Shown piece after piece: positions 7,006-15,640 of a DNA stretch of 32,395 bases (the stretch's first letter is position 1; each line of letters begins with the position of its first letter). Under the pieces are notes generated by a model. The model did not search any database. It had not been told where the DNA came from and worked only from the letters and a program-made list of their open reading frames with translations. The DNA is from Gammaproteobacteria bacterium (GTDB lineage Bacteria > Pseudomonadota > Gammaproteobacteria > Pseudomonadales > Oleiphilaceae). Both the position numbers and the translations under genes were made by a program. The stretch lies in the NCBI GenBank assembly GCA_030427465.1, contig JAUIAZ010000007.1:1-32395 (forward strand), read 5' to 3'.

Positions 7006-9349
7006 AATCCGCCTCAGTGTCCATCAGGTACTGCACTTTTTCCGCCCGGCCGGCGCCTGTGACATCCCGGTTCAGGCCCCCGTTCTCTCCGCAGATGGCC
7101 AGAGATGTCATCGCCGCGAACAGGCCAGCTGGCCGGCCGGCGTTGAAACCGAGAAAACCCTCAGTATCGACCTGCCTCTGCACCAGGGCTTTGCCCGGAT
7201 CACCGGCAAGGCTGACGGATTCACCGCTAGCCTGGCCCGACCCGTCTTCCTGGAGATCAAGACCGAGCGTAATCCGGACGCGCCCCTGGATGAACGTCGA
7301 TTACTGCGTTATCAGGATCAACTGCGTCTGTATGCCTCGCTTTGGCTCCGGCAACAGGCCGCCGACGGGCAGACCTTGCCAGAAAGCATTGGCTTTGCCC
7401 TGCACCGGGTGCCCTTATCTGCCCGCAAGAGCACGCGTATCGAGGCGTGGGAAGAAAGCACGACGGAGATAAGCACCCACTGCGAGCGGATTTTCTCGCG
7501 CGTCAGCAGCTGGCTTTCCGAGCGCCAGAAACATCGCCGGGCCCGTCAGCCCTTCCTGAAGGAACTGGCCTTCCCGTTTGCGGATTTCCGGCCGGGCCAG
7601 CGAGCACTGGCTGCCGCCGCTTACCGATTTACCGGAGCGGGTGAAGATGCCCTGCTGGAAGCCCCCACCGGCAGTGGCAAATCCCTGGCCATGATCTTTC
7701 CCCTGCTGCGCCGCATGGGCGAGGGGCAGATACGGCAGATCATGCAACTGAGCGCTCGCAATGAAGGACAGCTCAGTGCTCTCGAGGCGGTGGCTTGTCT
7801 GACCAAGGGCGCCGGGGTGTTCTTCCCTCTGCGCGTATTACAGTTACAGGGGCGAGACAAGCTTTGTCTCGAAAGCATGTGCCTGGGGGACGCGTGTCCC
7901 AGACGCGCAAACTTCTATGAGCATTTGCCCGCAGCCAGTCAGGCCGCCAGCGAGAAAGCCTTTCTTGATACCGCTGCCTTGAAGGCTCTCGCCATCGAAC
8001 ACGGAATCTGTCCACACGCATTGCAAGCCTGGCTGGCCCCCTGGTGGGACATACTGATCGGCGACTACAACTATGCTTTCGCACCCGGTTCACGGCTGGA
8101 TTTCACCATCACGGACAATCAACCGGTTTTGCTGATGGATGAAGCCCATAATTTACCCGCGCGGGCGCGGGAGATGTTCTCGGCACAGCTGGACACGCGT
8201 CAGCTCGGGCGCCTGCGTCGGGTTCTGCTCAAAGGTGGTCGGGCCCGGCGCAGCCTTGGCAGCCTGTTGCGACACCTGGATCAGTTGTCATTACAGTCCG
8301 CCATCGATCAGAAAGCTCTGCAGACGCTGTCGCAAAAAGTGGCACAGACTCTCGCGGACTGCTTCGAGGAGCCCACCGATGAACTGTCACCCGAGGACCA
8401 TCCGATACGTAATGAGGCGCTCAGTGCCCTGCAGCAATGGCAGTCGGCTTTTGAACTGAGCCCGGACAGCTATCGTGTCCACTGGCCGAACACGGAGCGT
8501 CTGGTGCTGGATTGCCTGAGTGCTGCCCAGGCTCTGAATACACTGAGCCGCCCCTGTCATAACCGCATCGCCTACTCTGCCTGCCTGACACCGCCGGATT
8601 TCTACGGCCTGGAAATGGGCCTGTCGGAAGATTGCCAGCGCTTCCGGCAGCCCAGCCCGTTCCGGCCCGAGCAGGCCCTGATCCTGCAATCCCGGGATAT
8701 CTCCTTACGCTGGCAGGACCGGCCCCGCAGCCTTCCGGCGGTGGTCGACTACATCGCGGCTTTGTGGCAGACCCGGCCGGGTAATTACTGGGTTTTTTCG
8801 CCCTCCCATGATTATCAGAATCTACTGTTGGACGCTTTTCGCGAGCGACATGCCGACATACCCAGTCATTATCAGATTCCCGATATGCCGCCGGAACAGC
8901 GTCAGGCTTTTCTGCAGCAATTCCGCAATGACCCACAACACGGACTGGGCTTCGTGGTACTCGGCAGCCTGTTCAACGAGAGCGTCGATCTGCCCGGCGA
9001 TGCCCTGCTTGGCGTGGCGGTTCTGGGAACGGGCCGCCCGCCGCCCTCCGAGCGGCTGGATCGCATCGCGGCTTGGTACAATGAGCGTGGCTATGACGGA
9101 GAGCGCTTCGCCTATACCCTGCCCGGCTGGCAGAAAGTGGTGCAGGCGGTCGGCCGGGTTATCCGCCGGGATGACGACCGCGGCGTGGTGCTTCTGCTCG
9201 ACCAGCGCCTGCAAAACGCCCCTTTCCGCACACTGCGCCCACCACACTGGCAGGTACAGGCCTGCCAGAACCCGATGCAGGCCCGCGAAGTGCTGACACA
9301 ATTCTGGGCCGACGAGAGCCCACAGGGTGAGCAATTAACACACAATTGA
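6995..9349 (+). CDS. DinG/XPD-like Fe-S DNA helicase with N-terminal PD-(D/E)XK-like domain
   Basis: The 784-residue protein starts at the ATG overlapping the FAN1 gene; the frame is open further upstream inside that gene, but this start gives tight coupling. Residues about 60-150 resemble a RecB/Cas4-type nuclease: Asp74 (GKADGF), Glu87-Ile-Lys89 (LEIKTER) and a YQDQL element. The superfamily 2 helicase follows: Walker A APTGSGKS (223-230), DEAH (382-385) and motif [11 protein letters not shown] (717-725). Cysteines at 291, 296, 301 and 339, between motifs I and II, are placed as for the 4Fe-4S cluster of XPD and DinG helicases, which unwind 5' to 3'. Operon structure suggests it opens or processes DNA for the FAN1 nuclease. 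Whether the nuclease-like domain is active cannot be told from sequence. Confidence 0.9.
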   Translation: MSPEIRLSVHQVLHFFRPAGACDIPVQAPVLSADGQRCHRREQASWPAGVETEKTLSIDLPLHQGFARITGKADGFTASLARPVFLEIKTERNPDAPLDERRLLRYQDQLRLYASLWLRQQAADGQTLPESIGFALHRVPLSARKSTRIEAWEESTTEISTHCERIFSRVSSWLSERQKHRRARQPFLKELAFPFADFRPGQRALAAAAYRFTGAGEDALLEAPTGSGKSLAMIFPLLRRMGEGQIRQIMQLSARNEGQLSALEAVACLTKGAGVFFPLRVLQLQGRDKLCLESMCLGDACPRRANFYEHLPAASQAASEKAFLDTAALKALAIEHGICPHALQAWLAPWWDILIGDYNYAFAPGSRLDFTITDNQPVLLMDEAHNLPARAREMFSAQLDTRQLGRLRRVLLKGGRARRSLGSLLRHLDQLSLQSAIDQKALQTLSQKVAQTLADCFEEPTDELSPEDHPIRNEALSALQQWQSAFELSPDSYRVHWPNTERLVLDCLSAAQALNTLSRPCHNRIAYSACLTPPDFYGLEMGLSEDCQRFRQPSPFRPEQALILQSRDISLRWQDRPRSLPAVVDYIAALWQTRPGNYWVFSPSHDYQNLLLDAFRERHADIPSHYQIPDMPPEQRQAFLQQFRNDPQHGLGFVVLGSLFNESVDLPGDALLGVAVLGTGRPPPSERLDRIAAWYNERGYDGERFAYTLPGWQKVVQAVGRVIRRDDDRGVVLLLDQRLQNAPFRTLRPPHWQVQACQNPMQAREVLTQFWADESPQGEQLTHN

Positions 9350-9383
9350 CGTAGAATACGCGCAGTTTTTCCCGGAGTTAACC

Positions 9384-11621
9384 ATGCAAGCCGCGCAACC
9401 GCTGTTTTCCTATCCCGCTTACTGGGCTGAGTGCTATGGCACATCCGCCTTCCTTCCCATGAGCCGGGAAGAAATGGACCAGCTGGGCTGGGACAGCTGC
9501 GACATCATTATCATCAGCGGGGATGCCTACGTGGACCATCCCAGCTTTGGTATGGCCGTGGTAGGCCGTGTCTGGGAAGCGCAAGGTTTTCGCGTGGGCA
9601 TCATTGCGCAACCGGACTGGCGATCCAAAGCCGACTTTGAGCGACTCGGCCGCCCGAACCTGTTTTATGCGGTCAGCGCCGGCAACATGGACTCCATGAT
9701 CAACCGCTACACGGCAGACCGCAAGATCCGTCAGGATGATGCCTATACCCCCAACGACGAAGGGGGCAAACGTCCGGATCGCGCCGTGATCGTATATGCC
9801 CAGCGCTGCCGTGAAGCCTTTGCCGATGTGCCGGTACTGATCGGAGGCATTGAATCTTCCCTGCGCCGTATCGCCCATTACGATTACTGGAGTGATCAGG
9901 TCCGACGCAGTGTATTGCTCGACGCCAAGGCAGATCTGCTGGTGTATGGCAATGCGGAAAGGGCCATTGTCGAAATCGCCCACCGGGCGGCTCGCGGAGA
10001 AGCCCTTAACGAAATGCGCGATATTCGCGGCACGGCTGTGATCCTGAACCAGTTACCAAAGGGCTGGACCTACAAGGACAGTCGCAGTATGGACACCCCG
10101 GGCAAAGTTGATCCGCTGCCCAACCCATACCAGTACAATCCGGACGAAGACCAACAGGACGAACAAGGAAGCTGCGCGCCCAGCAAGAACCGCAATCCGG
10201 CCTTACTGGAGCCGGATGAGCAGGTGATCCGCATACTCCCACCACCGGGCCAGGACCGCGAGTTTGTGCTGCTCCCTTCCTTTGAGAAGGTCCGCAACGA
10301 TGCCGTGCTCTATGCCCATACCTCGCGGGTTCTGCATCTGGAAACCAACCCGGCGAATGCGCGGCCACTGGTGCAACCACACGCAGAACGCTATGTCTGG
10401 CTGAATCCGCCCGCCATTCCGCTGACCACAGAGGAACTGGATGGCGTCTTTGAGCTGCCCTATCAGCGGGTGCCGCATCCGGCCTATGGCGATGCCAGGA
10501 TTCCCGCCTACGAGATGATCCGCTTTTCCGTGAACATCATGCGTGGCTGCTTTGGTGGCTGTTCCTTCTGTTCCATCACTGAACATGAAGGCCGCTGGAT
10601 CCAGAGCCGCTCGGAAGAATCCATTCTTGAGGAGATCGGCAAGATCCGTGATATGACGCCCGGTTTCACCGGCACCATCAGCGATCTGGGCGGCCCGACC
10701 GCCAACATGTATCAGCTGAACTGCAAGAGCGAAGAAATTCATGCGCATTGCCGGCGCCTGTCCTGCGTATTTCCGACGATCTGCAAGAACCTCAAGACGG
10801 ATCATTCTCCGACCACCCAGCTTTATCGCAAGGCCAGGGCCATTCCTGGCGTGAAGCGCATTCTGATCGCCTCGGGTCTACGCTACGACCTGGCAGTTCT
10901 GGATGAAGAGTATGTCGAGGAGCTGGTTACCCACCATGTGGGTGGCTATCTGAAGATCGCACCGGAACACTCCGAGAGCGGGCCCTTGTCCAAGATGATG
11001 AAGCCGGGAATGGGCACCTATGACAAGTTCAAGGAGCTGTTCGAACGTTACTCCCGCAAGGCCGGAAAAGAACAGTATCTGATTCCCTACTTCATTGCGG
11101 CGCATCCCGGTACGTCTGATGAAGACATGTTGAATCTTGCCTTGTGGCTGAAGCAGAACCGCTTCCGGCCGGATCAGGTACAGGCGTTCTACCCCTCTCC
11201 GATGGCCATGGCAACGGCGATGTATCACAGTGAGCGGGATCCGCTGCACCGGGTCGGCTACAAGAGCCAGCGTGTGACCATTCCCCGGGGCGAGCGGCAG
11301 CGTCGTCTGCACAAGGCCTTCCTGCGCTACCATGACCCCAAGAACTGGCCCATGCTGCGCGCCGCACTGGAGAAAATGGGCAAGGCGCATCTGATTGGCC
11401 GGGGCAAGCAGCACCTGGTTCCTCCGGCGAGCCCGGGAGAAAAACGCAAGCGGCATCATCAATCAGCCTTCGGATCGTCCCCTGACACTGGACAGGGCAG
11501 GACAAGTAAAAGGCACCAGCCCAGACAACCACGCCCCGGTGTAGCGCTGACCCAGCATACGGGCCTTCCTCCCCGGGAAGATGGCTCACCACGTAAGGCC
11601 AGAAAAAAGCCCAGAAAGTGA
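9384..11621 (+). CDS. ygiQ: YgiQ family radical SAM protein
   Basis: The 745-residue protein begins with a typical UPF0313/YgiQ N-terminus ([20 protein letters not shown]). It carries the radical SAM cluster motif Cys389-x3-Cys393-x2-Cys396 ([12 protein letters not shown]), which holds the 4Fe-4S cluster that cleaves S-adenosylmethionine. The length matches E. coli YgiQ (about 740). The last 60 residues are a low-complexity basic tail rich in Lys, Arg and Pro, common in this family. The reaction it catalyses is unknown. GGAG lies 6 nt before the ATG. It follows the helicase gene after a 34-nt gap and may be read from the same transcript. Confidence 0.93.
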   Translation: MQAAQPLFSYPAYWAECYGTSAFLPMSREEMDQLGWDSCDIIIISGDAYVDHPSFGMAVVGRVWEAQGFRVGIIAQPDWRSKADFERLGRPNLFYAVSAGNMDSMINRYTADRKIRQDDAYTPNDEGGKRPDRAVIVYAQRCREAFADVPVLIGGIESSLRRIAHYDYWSDQVRRSVLLDAKADLLVYGNAERAIVEIAHRAARGEALNEMRDIRGTAVILNQLPKGWTYKDSRSMDTPGKVDPLPNPYQYNPDEDQQDEQGSCAPSKNRNPALLEPDEQVIRILPPPGQDREFVLLPSFEKVRNDAVLYAHTSRVLHLETNPANARPLVQPHAERYVWLNPPAIPLTTEELDGVFELPYQRVPHPAYGDARIPAYEMIRFSVNIMRGCFGGCSFCSITEHEGRWIQSRSEESILEEIGKIRDMTPGFTGTISDLGGPTANMYQLNCKSEEIHAHCRRLSCVFPTICKNLKTDHSPTTQLYRKARAIPGVKRILIASGLRYDLAVLDEEYVEELVTHHVGGYLKIAPEHSESGPLSKMMKPGMGTYDKFKELFERYSRKAGKEQYLIPYFIAAHPGTSDEDMLNLALWLKQNRFRPDQVQAFYPSPMAMATAMYHSERDPLHRVGYKSQRVTIPRGERQRRLHKAFLRYHDPKNWPMLRAALEKMGKAHLIGRGKQHLVPPASPGEKRKRHHQSAFGSSPDTGQGRTSKRHQPRQPRPGVALTQHTGLPPREDGSPRKARKKPRK

Positions 11622-11691
11622 TCTGATTGTTCTGGCGCAACGAATAGCTAAAGTGACTCGTTGCAAAAGCAGCCCGGGAGGCCAGAACAAC

Positions 11692-11928
11692 ATGAACATC
11701 GATGAGTTGAAGCAAAGCCAGGAACAACTGAAGTCCGTCAACATTCTATCCAATGAAGGCGACATCTATCTTGTCGAAGCCCTGTTCGACAGTGGAAAGC
11801 AATTGCTAACGGACGGCAGTGGAAAACCCAAGCGCTTCCACAGCGTGTTTGAGGTCAAAGAGTCTCTGCAGGGCTTGAGCAACCCGCAGTTCAGACTGGT
11901 CTTCGACTCTCCCTACGAAGAGATCTGA
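11692..11928 (+). CDS. DUF6482-like small protein, 78 residues
   Basis: ATG at 11692 is preceded by GGGAGG at about 9 nt. An upstream extension of the frame to 11581 lacks a ribosome site and overlaps the ygiQ end. The pattern GDIYLVEAL...DGSGKPKRFHSV...FRLVFDSPYEEI resembles the short Pseudomonas proteins assigned to DUF6482 (my recall of the family). These are cytoplasmic and of unknown function. It is followed 5 nt later by the convergent acylase gene. Confidence 0.75.
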   Translation: MNIDELKQSQEQLKSVNILSNEGDIYLVEALFDSGKQLLTDGSGKPKRFHSVFEVKESLQGLSNPQFRLVFDSPYEEI

Positions 11929-11933
11929 AGCCT

Positions 11934-14507
11934 CTACGGGTCAGCCTGTACTGCAGGTTTCAGCCACTGCACGTAATCAGTGTAGTGGCTGTCGGACGCA
12001 AAGTCACTGAGGGGCACTTTCTGCCAGGCCTGGTTCAGCCACAGTGATCGCGCCGACTCATAGTGCGCAGGTCCCGGCTGATCATTTTGGCCGCTCGCCA
12101 GCGACAGCAACAAGGGTTCCGGCTGACTGAAGTCAACCAGCATGCGCATGGCTGGTACGTTCCATACCTTGAAATCCAGGCCTTCCGAGTAGCCCGCCAC
12201 GTTGACCGTGTAACGATTGCCACCCACCGGGTAGGGCCCTCTGTCCAGTTGCGAGGCTATCCACTTGAGCGCAATACGTTCGGGTCCGGTTTGCCAATCG
12301 AGCGACTCACCCGGCCCGCTGCGCCAATGTATCCGGTGAAGTTCCCCCCATGACCAGGGTTTGTCTCCGAAAACCGCCTGCAGTGATACGCAAGCTTTGG
12401 TCAGTGCACCTGCGAGTATCTCTGCCGGCTTTTCGGGATGTGGCGTATTCAGATTGTCCCAGAAAGGACTGCCATCACGCTTCAGCACATGGTCCTGCAG
12501 GGCCGAATACCGGATCGCTGACAAGCGCGTAAAGTGCCGCCACAAGGCGCCATCTGCCGGGCCGAGCTCATCTGCGAACAGTTCCTGCTGCAAATGGTGT
12601 GTGAACATGCCCCAGGCAGCACCCGTGCCGGAGTCTGCTGAGAGACGCCCATCCCAGGCAGTAAACTGGTCCAGCATGTTTTCCCGGCAGCCACTCTCCT
12701 CTGGCGCTTCTTGGCGCAGGGCCGCCTTCAGTGAAGCCCGGCGTGCCGGATTGCGTAACCAGCGCTTGCGCCACTTGCCAAAGAAGCCGTCATACTGGTC
12801 TATCTGCAGGGCCAGCATCTCCTCGCGGTCGAACTGTCTCTGCGTACCGAGCACCTGTTCGATGCGCTCAATCCGTTCGGGGGCATACCAGGAGGACGAC
12901 AGCACAAATGGGGCCTTGCCTGGCATAACAGAGCGGTGGTTAGCTGTGGCCAGCTGGCCACTCTCCGGGCTACGGCTGGCCGGGTGCAGTGAGCGCGGCT
13001 GAATACCTTTCCAGCCTGCGCCCGGCAGCCAGCCAGGCCTCGGGAACTGACCACGACCCCAGCCCCGCAGGGGGAAAGAGCCAGTGACCTGCCAGGCAAT
13101 ATGTCCGGCATCCGCCAGCAACAGGTTCAGCGGCGCCAGGTGAATGCGCTGACTGGCCTCCCACGCCTCATTGAGGTTCCGCGCCAGATTCAGCTGGCGA
13201 AAGCCCTCGTAATCCTGAGAAGGCAGCCCCAGGATATGCTGAAGCGCCAGGCCATACTCACTGAAGACCGCAGGCGGCTGCAGGGGAACCGGGGAGGCCT
13301 GACTCAACGCCGTATTGATCAGTGGTCCGTGACGGGTACTCAGAAGCTCAAAAACCTGCGGCTCGGCATCTGCGGCATAAAAAATCTCCCGCTTCACCTC
13401 GGCTTTTTCCCAGCCATCCTCGGTTTCATACCACCACTCCTGGCTTCTCTCGATCAGACGTTCCAGAACCAGATCCTGCGTGTCTGCCATCACCATGGTC
13501 ATTCCCCAGGCAACTGAGCCGTTGGTGCCGGCAATCACCAGCGGTGATCCCGGAATAGCCAGCCCGGCCACCCGTCGTCCGGGACTCTGCAGATTGACCG
13601 GCATCCACAGGGCCGGTTCGGTCAGCAGCAGATGGGTATCGTTGGCAAGGATGGACATCCCCCCGCGGGTCCTGAAGGGAGCCAGTGCCCAATTATTGGA
13701 CGCCGCCTGGGTACTGAAGATTCCCGGCGACCCAGGAGCCGAGAGTTGGCTTGCCATCAGGGCCGGCGCTGTCAGCTCACGCAGCCCGCGCACCTCTTCA
13801 TGATTCAGCGCTTCATCCGGGTAAACGGGCAACAGCCACGGCAGCAACTCAGGAGAAAGCCGTGACCAGAGGGCAAGGGCCAACAGCTCCTCAGACAGAT
13901 TCAGGGACAGCGCATGGGCCAGGAACAACTGTATCTTGAGGGCATCCTGAGGTGACCAGGGTTCCGGCTGGTAGGGGCTTAGGGATACCAACCCATGACT
14001 TCCCCGTTGTTGCAGGAAGGCGTTGACCCCGTCACTGAAATCCCGAAGCTCTTGGCGGGCCTCCTCACTCAGTCCTTGCCAATGCGCCGCGGCGTGCTCC
14101 GGCAATCGCAGTCCACGCATCAGGATGTCGCTGCCCAGATAGGCCCTGCCAGCCAGTTCTGCCATGCGACCTTCCGCCAGCAGTCGCAAGCCCAGCATCT
14201 GGCTGAGCCGGTCTTCTGCCATCACCCAGCCCAGGGCCTTCATCAGATCGGCGGTGTTCTCCGCACGGATTCGCGGTATGCCCACATCATCGCGGGCAAT
14301 GATAACCCGCTGCTCAAGCCCCGCAAGCGTATCCGACTGATACAGGGTATCCGGCGCATGCACCTGAACCCGCAACCACAAGGCACCAGCCACCACCATT
14401 GTTACAAGCGACACAGCAGAGACAAAGAGCAGCAACAGCACCCACGACCCCGCCTGATTCGCTACCCAGAGAGATCTGAGGTGGCGAAAAGGACTAAAAC
14501 TGACCAT
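11934..14507 (-). CDS. Penicillin acylase family protein (Ntn hydrolase), membrane anchored
   Basis: The 857-residue protein has one N-terminal hydrophobic helix (about 21-46), which acts as an uncleaved anchor or signal for the periplasm. The alpha segment (about 65-265) is followed by the autocatalytic cleavage site. The beta chain would start at Ser270 in AASNNWALAP, matching the SNNW signature of the family. Downstream, AGTNGSVAWGMT is a second family motif. Members hydrolyse amide bonds; PvdQ, QuiP and HacB of Pseudomonas cleave long-chain acyl-homoserine lactones or mature pyoverdine precursors, while others act on unknown acylated substrates. The sequence does not tell which applies here. 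The gene is divergent from the diguanylate cyclase with only 50 nt between starts. The Shine-Dalgarno is weak. Confidence 0.9.
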   Translation of the reverse strand: MVSFSPFRHLRSLWVANQAGSWVLLLLFVSAVSLVTMVVAGALWLRVQVHAPDTLYQSDTLAGLEQRVIIARDDVGIPRIRAENTADLMKALGWVMAEDRLSQMLGLRLLAEGRMAELAGRAYLGSDILMRGLRLPEHAAAHWQGLSEEARQELRDFSDGVNAFLQQRGSHGLVSLSPYQPEPWSPQDALKIQLFLAHALSLNLSEELLALALWSRLSPELLPWLLPVYPDEALNHEEVRGLRELTAPALMASQLSAPGSPGIFSTQAASNNWALAPFRTRGGMSILANDTHLLLTEPALWMPVNLQSPGRRVAGLAIPGSPLVIAGTNGSVAWGMTMVMADTQDLVLERLIERSQEWWYETEDGWEKAEVKREIFYAADAEPQVFELLSTRHGPLINTALSQASPVPLQPPAVFSEYGLALQHILGLPSQDYEGFRQLNLARNLNEAWEASQRIHLAPLNLLLADAGHIAWQVTGSFPLRGWGRGQFPRPGWLPGAGWKGIQPRSLHPASRSPESGQLATANHRSVMPGKAPFVLSSSWYAPERIERIEQVLGTQRQFDREEMLALQIDQYDGFFGKWRKRWLRNPARRASLKAALRQEAPEESGCRENMLDQFTAWDGRLSADSGTGAAWGMFTHHLQQELFADELGPADGALWRHFTRLSAIRYSALQDHVLKRDGSPFWDNLNTPHPEKPAEILAGALTKACVSLQAVFGDKPWSWGELHRIHWRSGPGESLDWQTGPERIALKWIASQLDRGPYPVGGNRYTVNVAGYSEGLDFKVWNVPAMRMLVDFSQPEPLLLSLASGQNDQPGPAHYESARSLWLNQAWQKVPLSDFASDSHYTDYVQWLKPAVQADP

Positions 14508-14557
14508 GGGCTATACTCAAACGGATCCCTTTATTTCATGTATTTCCGGTAACCATT

Positions 14558-15640
14558 TTGACATACCCCAGCAATGAGTCCAGTCTTCTCGACCGCCTGC
14601 AGCAGGAAGAAGACCGCGCCCTGCGCGTGATCCGGGCCCTTGGCTACAGCGCCTCTCTGGTTGCTCTTGGAATCGGCCTGAAATCCTGGTTCTCAGACCA
14701 CTACCTGCATGCCTGGACACTCTTCAGTTTTGCCCTGCTGATGGCCGCCAACTGCCTGCTCTTTGACCGCCGCCGACGCCCCCTGCTGTTCCGCAGTGTG
14801 TTCGTGGTGCTGTGTGCCACCCTTTTCATGTACCTGATTGCAACCGGTGGTGAGAGCAATACCGGTCATCTCTGGTTCTTTGTCTTTCCGCCTTTTGTTT
14901 TCTACATTTCCGGGCCACGTATGGGACTCGCGGTGATGTTGGGGATGATGACTGCCGTAACCCTTATCTTCCAGTTTCCGGAAGCCTCCTTTGTCAGCGC
15001 CCGCTACGGTACGGATTTTCAGATCCGCTTCTTCGCCTCGACCATCTTCCTGACCATTTTTTCCTATGTGCTCGATCATTCCCGTCGACGTGCCTACGAC
15101 CAGCTGGTGCAGATGGCGGCCCTGCATGAGCGCGCTGCCCGTACGGATGAACTGACCCGGCTGCCCAACCGGCGGGATATGAAGAGCCACCTGGAAAAGG
15201 AACACGACCGCTACAAGCGTCATGGCAGCCACTTCTCTGTAATTCTCATGGATATTGATCATTTCAAGCAGATCAATGACACCTACGGTCACGATGCCGG
15301 TGACTATATTCTGGTGAAGTTTGCTGAAATGCTGCAGGACAGCTGTCGCAAGATGGATCTGGCTGCCCGCTGGGGGGGTGAGGAATTCCTGATCCTGCTA
15401 CCGGATACCTCTCTGGTACAGGCGCTGGCGATGGCTGAACGGTTCCGTAAGCGGGTCGAGAGCTTCAAGGCCAAATTCAAAAACCAGACCATCGTCTTCA
15501 CGACCAGCTGCGGCGTCTGCTCGATCAGTCAGACCAAGGATCTCGAAGTACTGATGAAGCAGGCAGACATCAATCTTTATCAGGCCAAAATGAAAGGGCG
15601 GAACATGGTGATTCCGCTGGTGGTGCAGAAAGTTGACTAG
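14558..15640 (+). CDS. Membrane diguanylate cyclase (GGDEF)
   Basis: The 360-residue protein has six hydrophobic segments (about 28-43, 52-69, 77-97, 105-119, 122-140, 157-172) forming a MASE-like sensory membrane domain. A GGDEF domain follows (TDELTRLPNRR at 196-206 to the end). The active-site motif is GGEEF (273-277), an active form, and the product-inhibition I-site RKMD (264-267) sits five residues before it. It should therefore make cyclic di-GMP from GTP under feedback control. No ATG is available in frame near the N-terminus, so TTG at 14558 is taken as the start; the ribosome site is poor and expression is probably low. Its last 8 nt overlap the next gene, an EAL protein, giving an opposing-enzyme pair. 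Confidence 0.9.
   Translation: MTYPSNESSLLDRLQQEEDRALRVIRALGYSASLVALGIGLKSWFSDHYLHAWTLFSFALLMAANCLLFDRRRRPLLFRSVFVVLCATLFMYLIATGGESNTGHLWFFVFPPFVFYISGPRMGLAVMLGMMTAVTLIFQFPEASFVSARYGTDFQIRFFASTIFLTIFSYVLDHSRRRAYDQLVQMAALHERAARTDELTRLPNRRDMKSHLEKEHDRYKRHGSHFSVILMDIDHFKQINDTYGHDAGDYILVKFAEMLQDSCRKMDLAARWGGEEFLILLPDTSLVQALAMAERFRKRVESFKAKFKNQTIVFTTSCGVCSISQTKDLEVLMKQADINLYQAKMKGRNMVIPLVVQKVD

Noticed and set aside
5344-9349. Nuclease-helicase pair as an anti-phage defence system
   Set aside because: FAN1 and DinG/XPD-like helicases are DNA repair families, and no mobile element, modification gene or other defence gene is nearby.
9378-9983. Minus-strand ORF of 201 codons
   Set aside because: It is the complement of the ygiQ N-terminus, which has a good start and a family match.
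12361-13002. Plus-strand ORF of 213 codons within the acylase region
   Set aside because: Low-complexity, Arg/Ser-rich shadow of the acylase reading frame.
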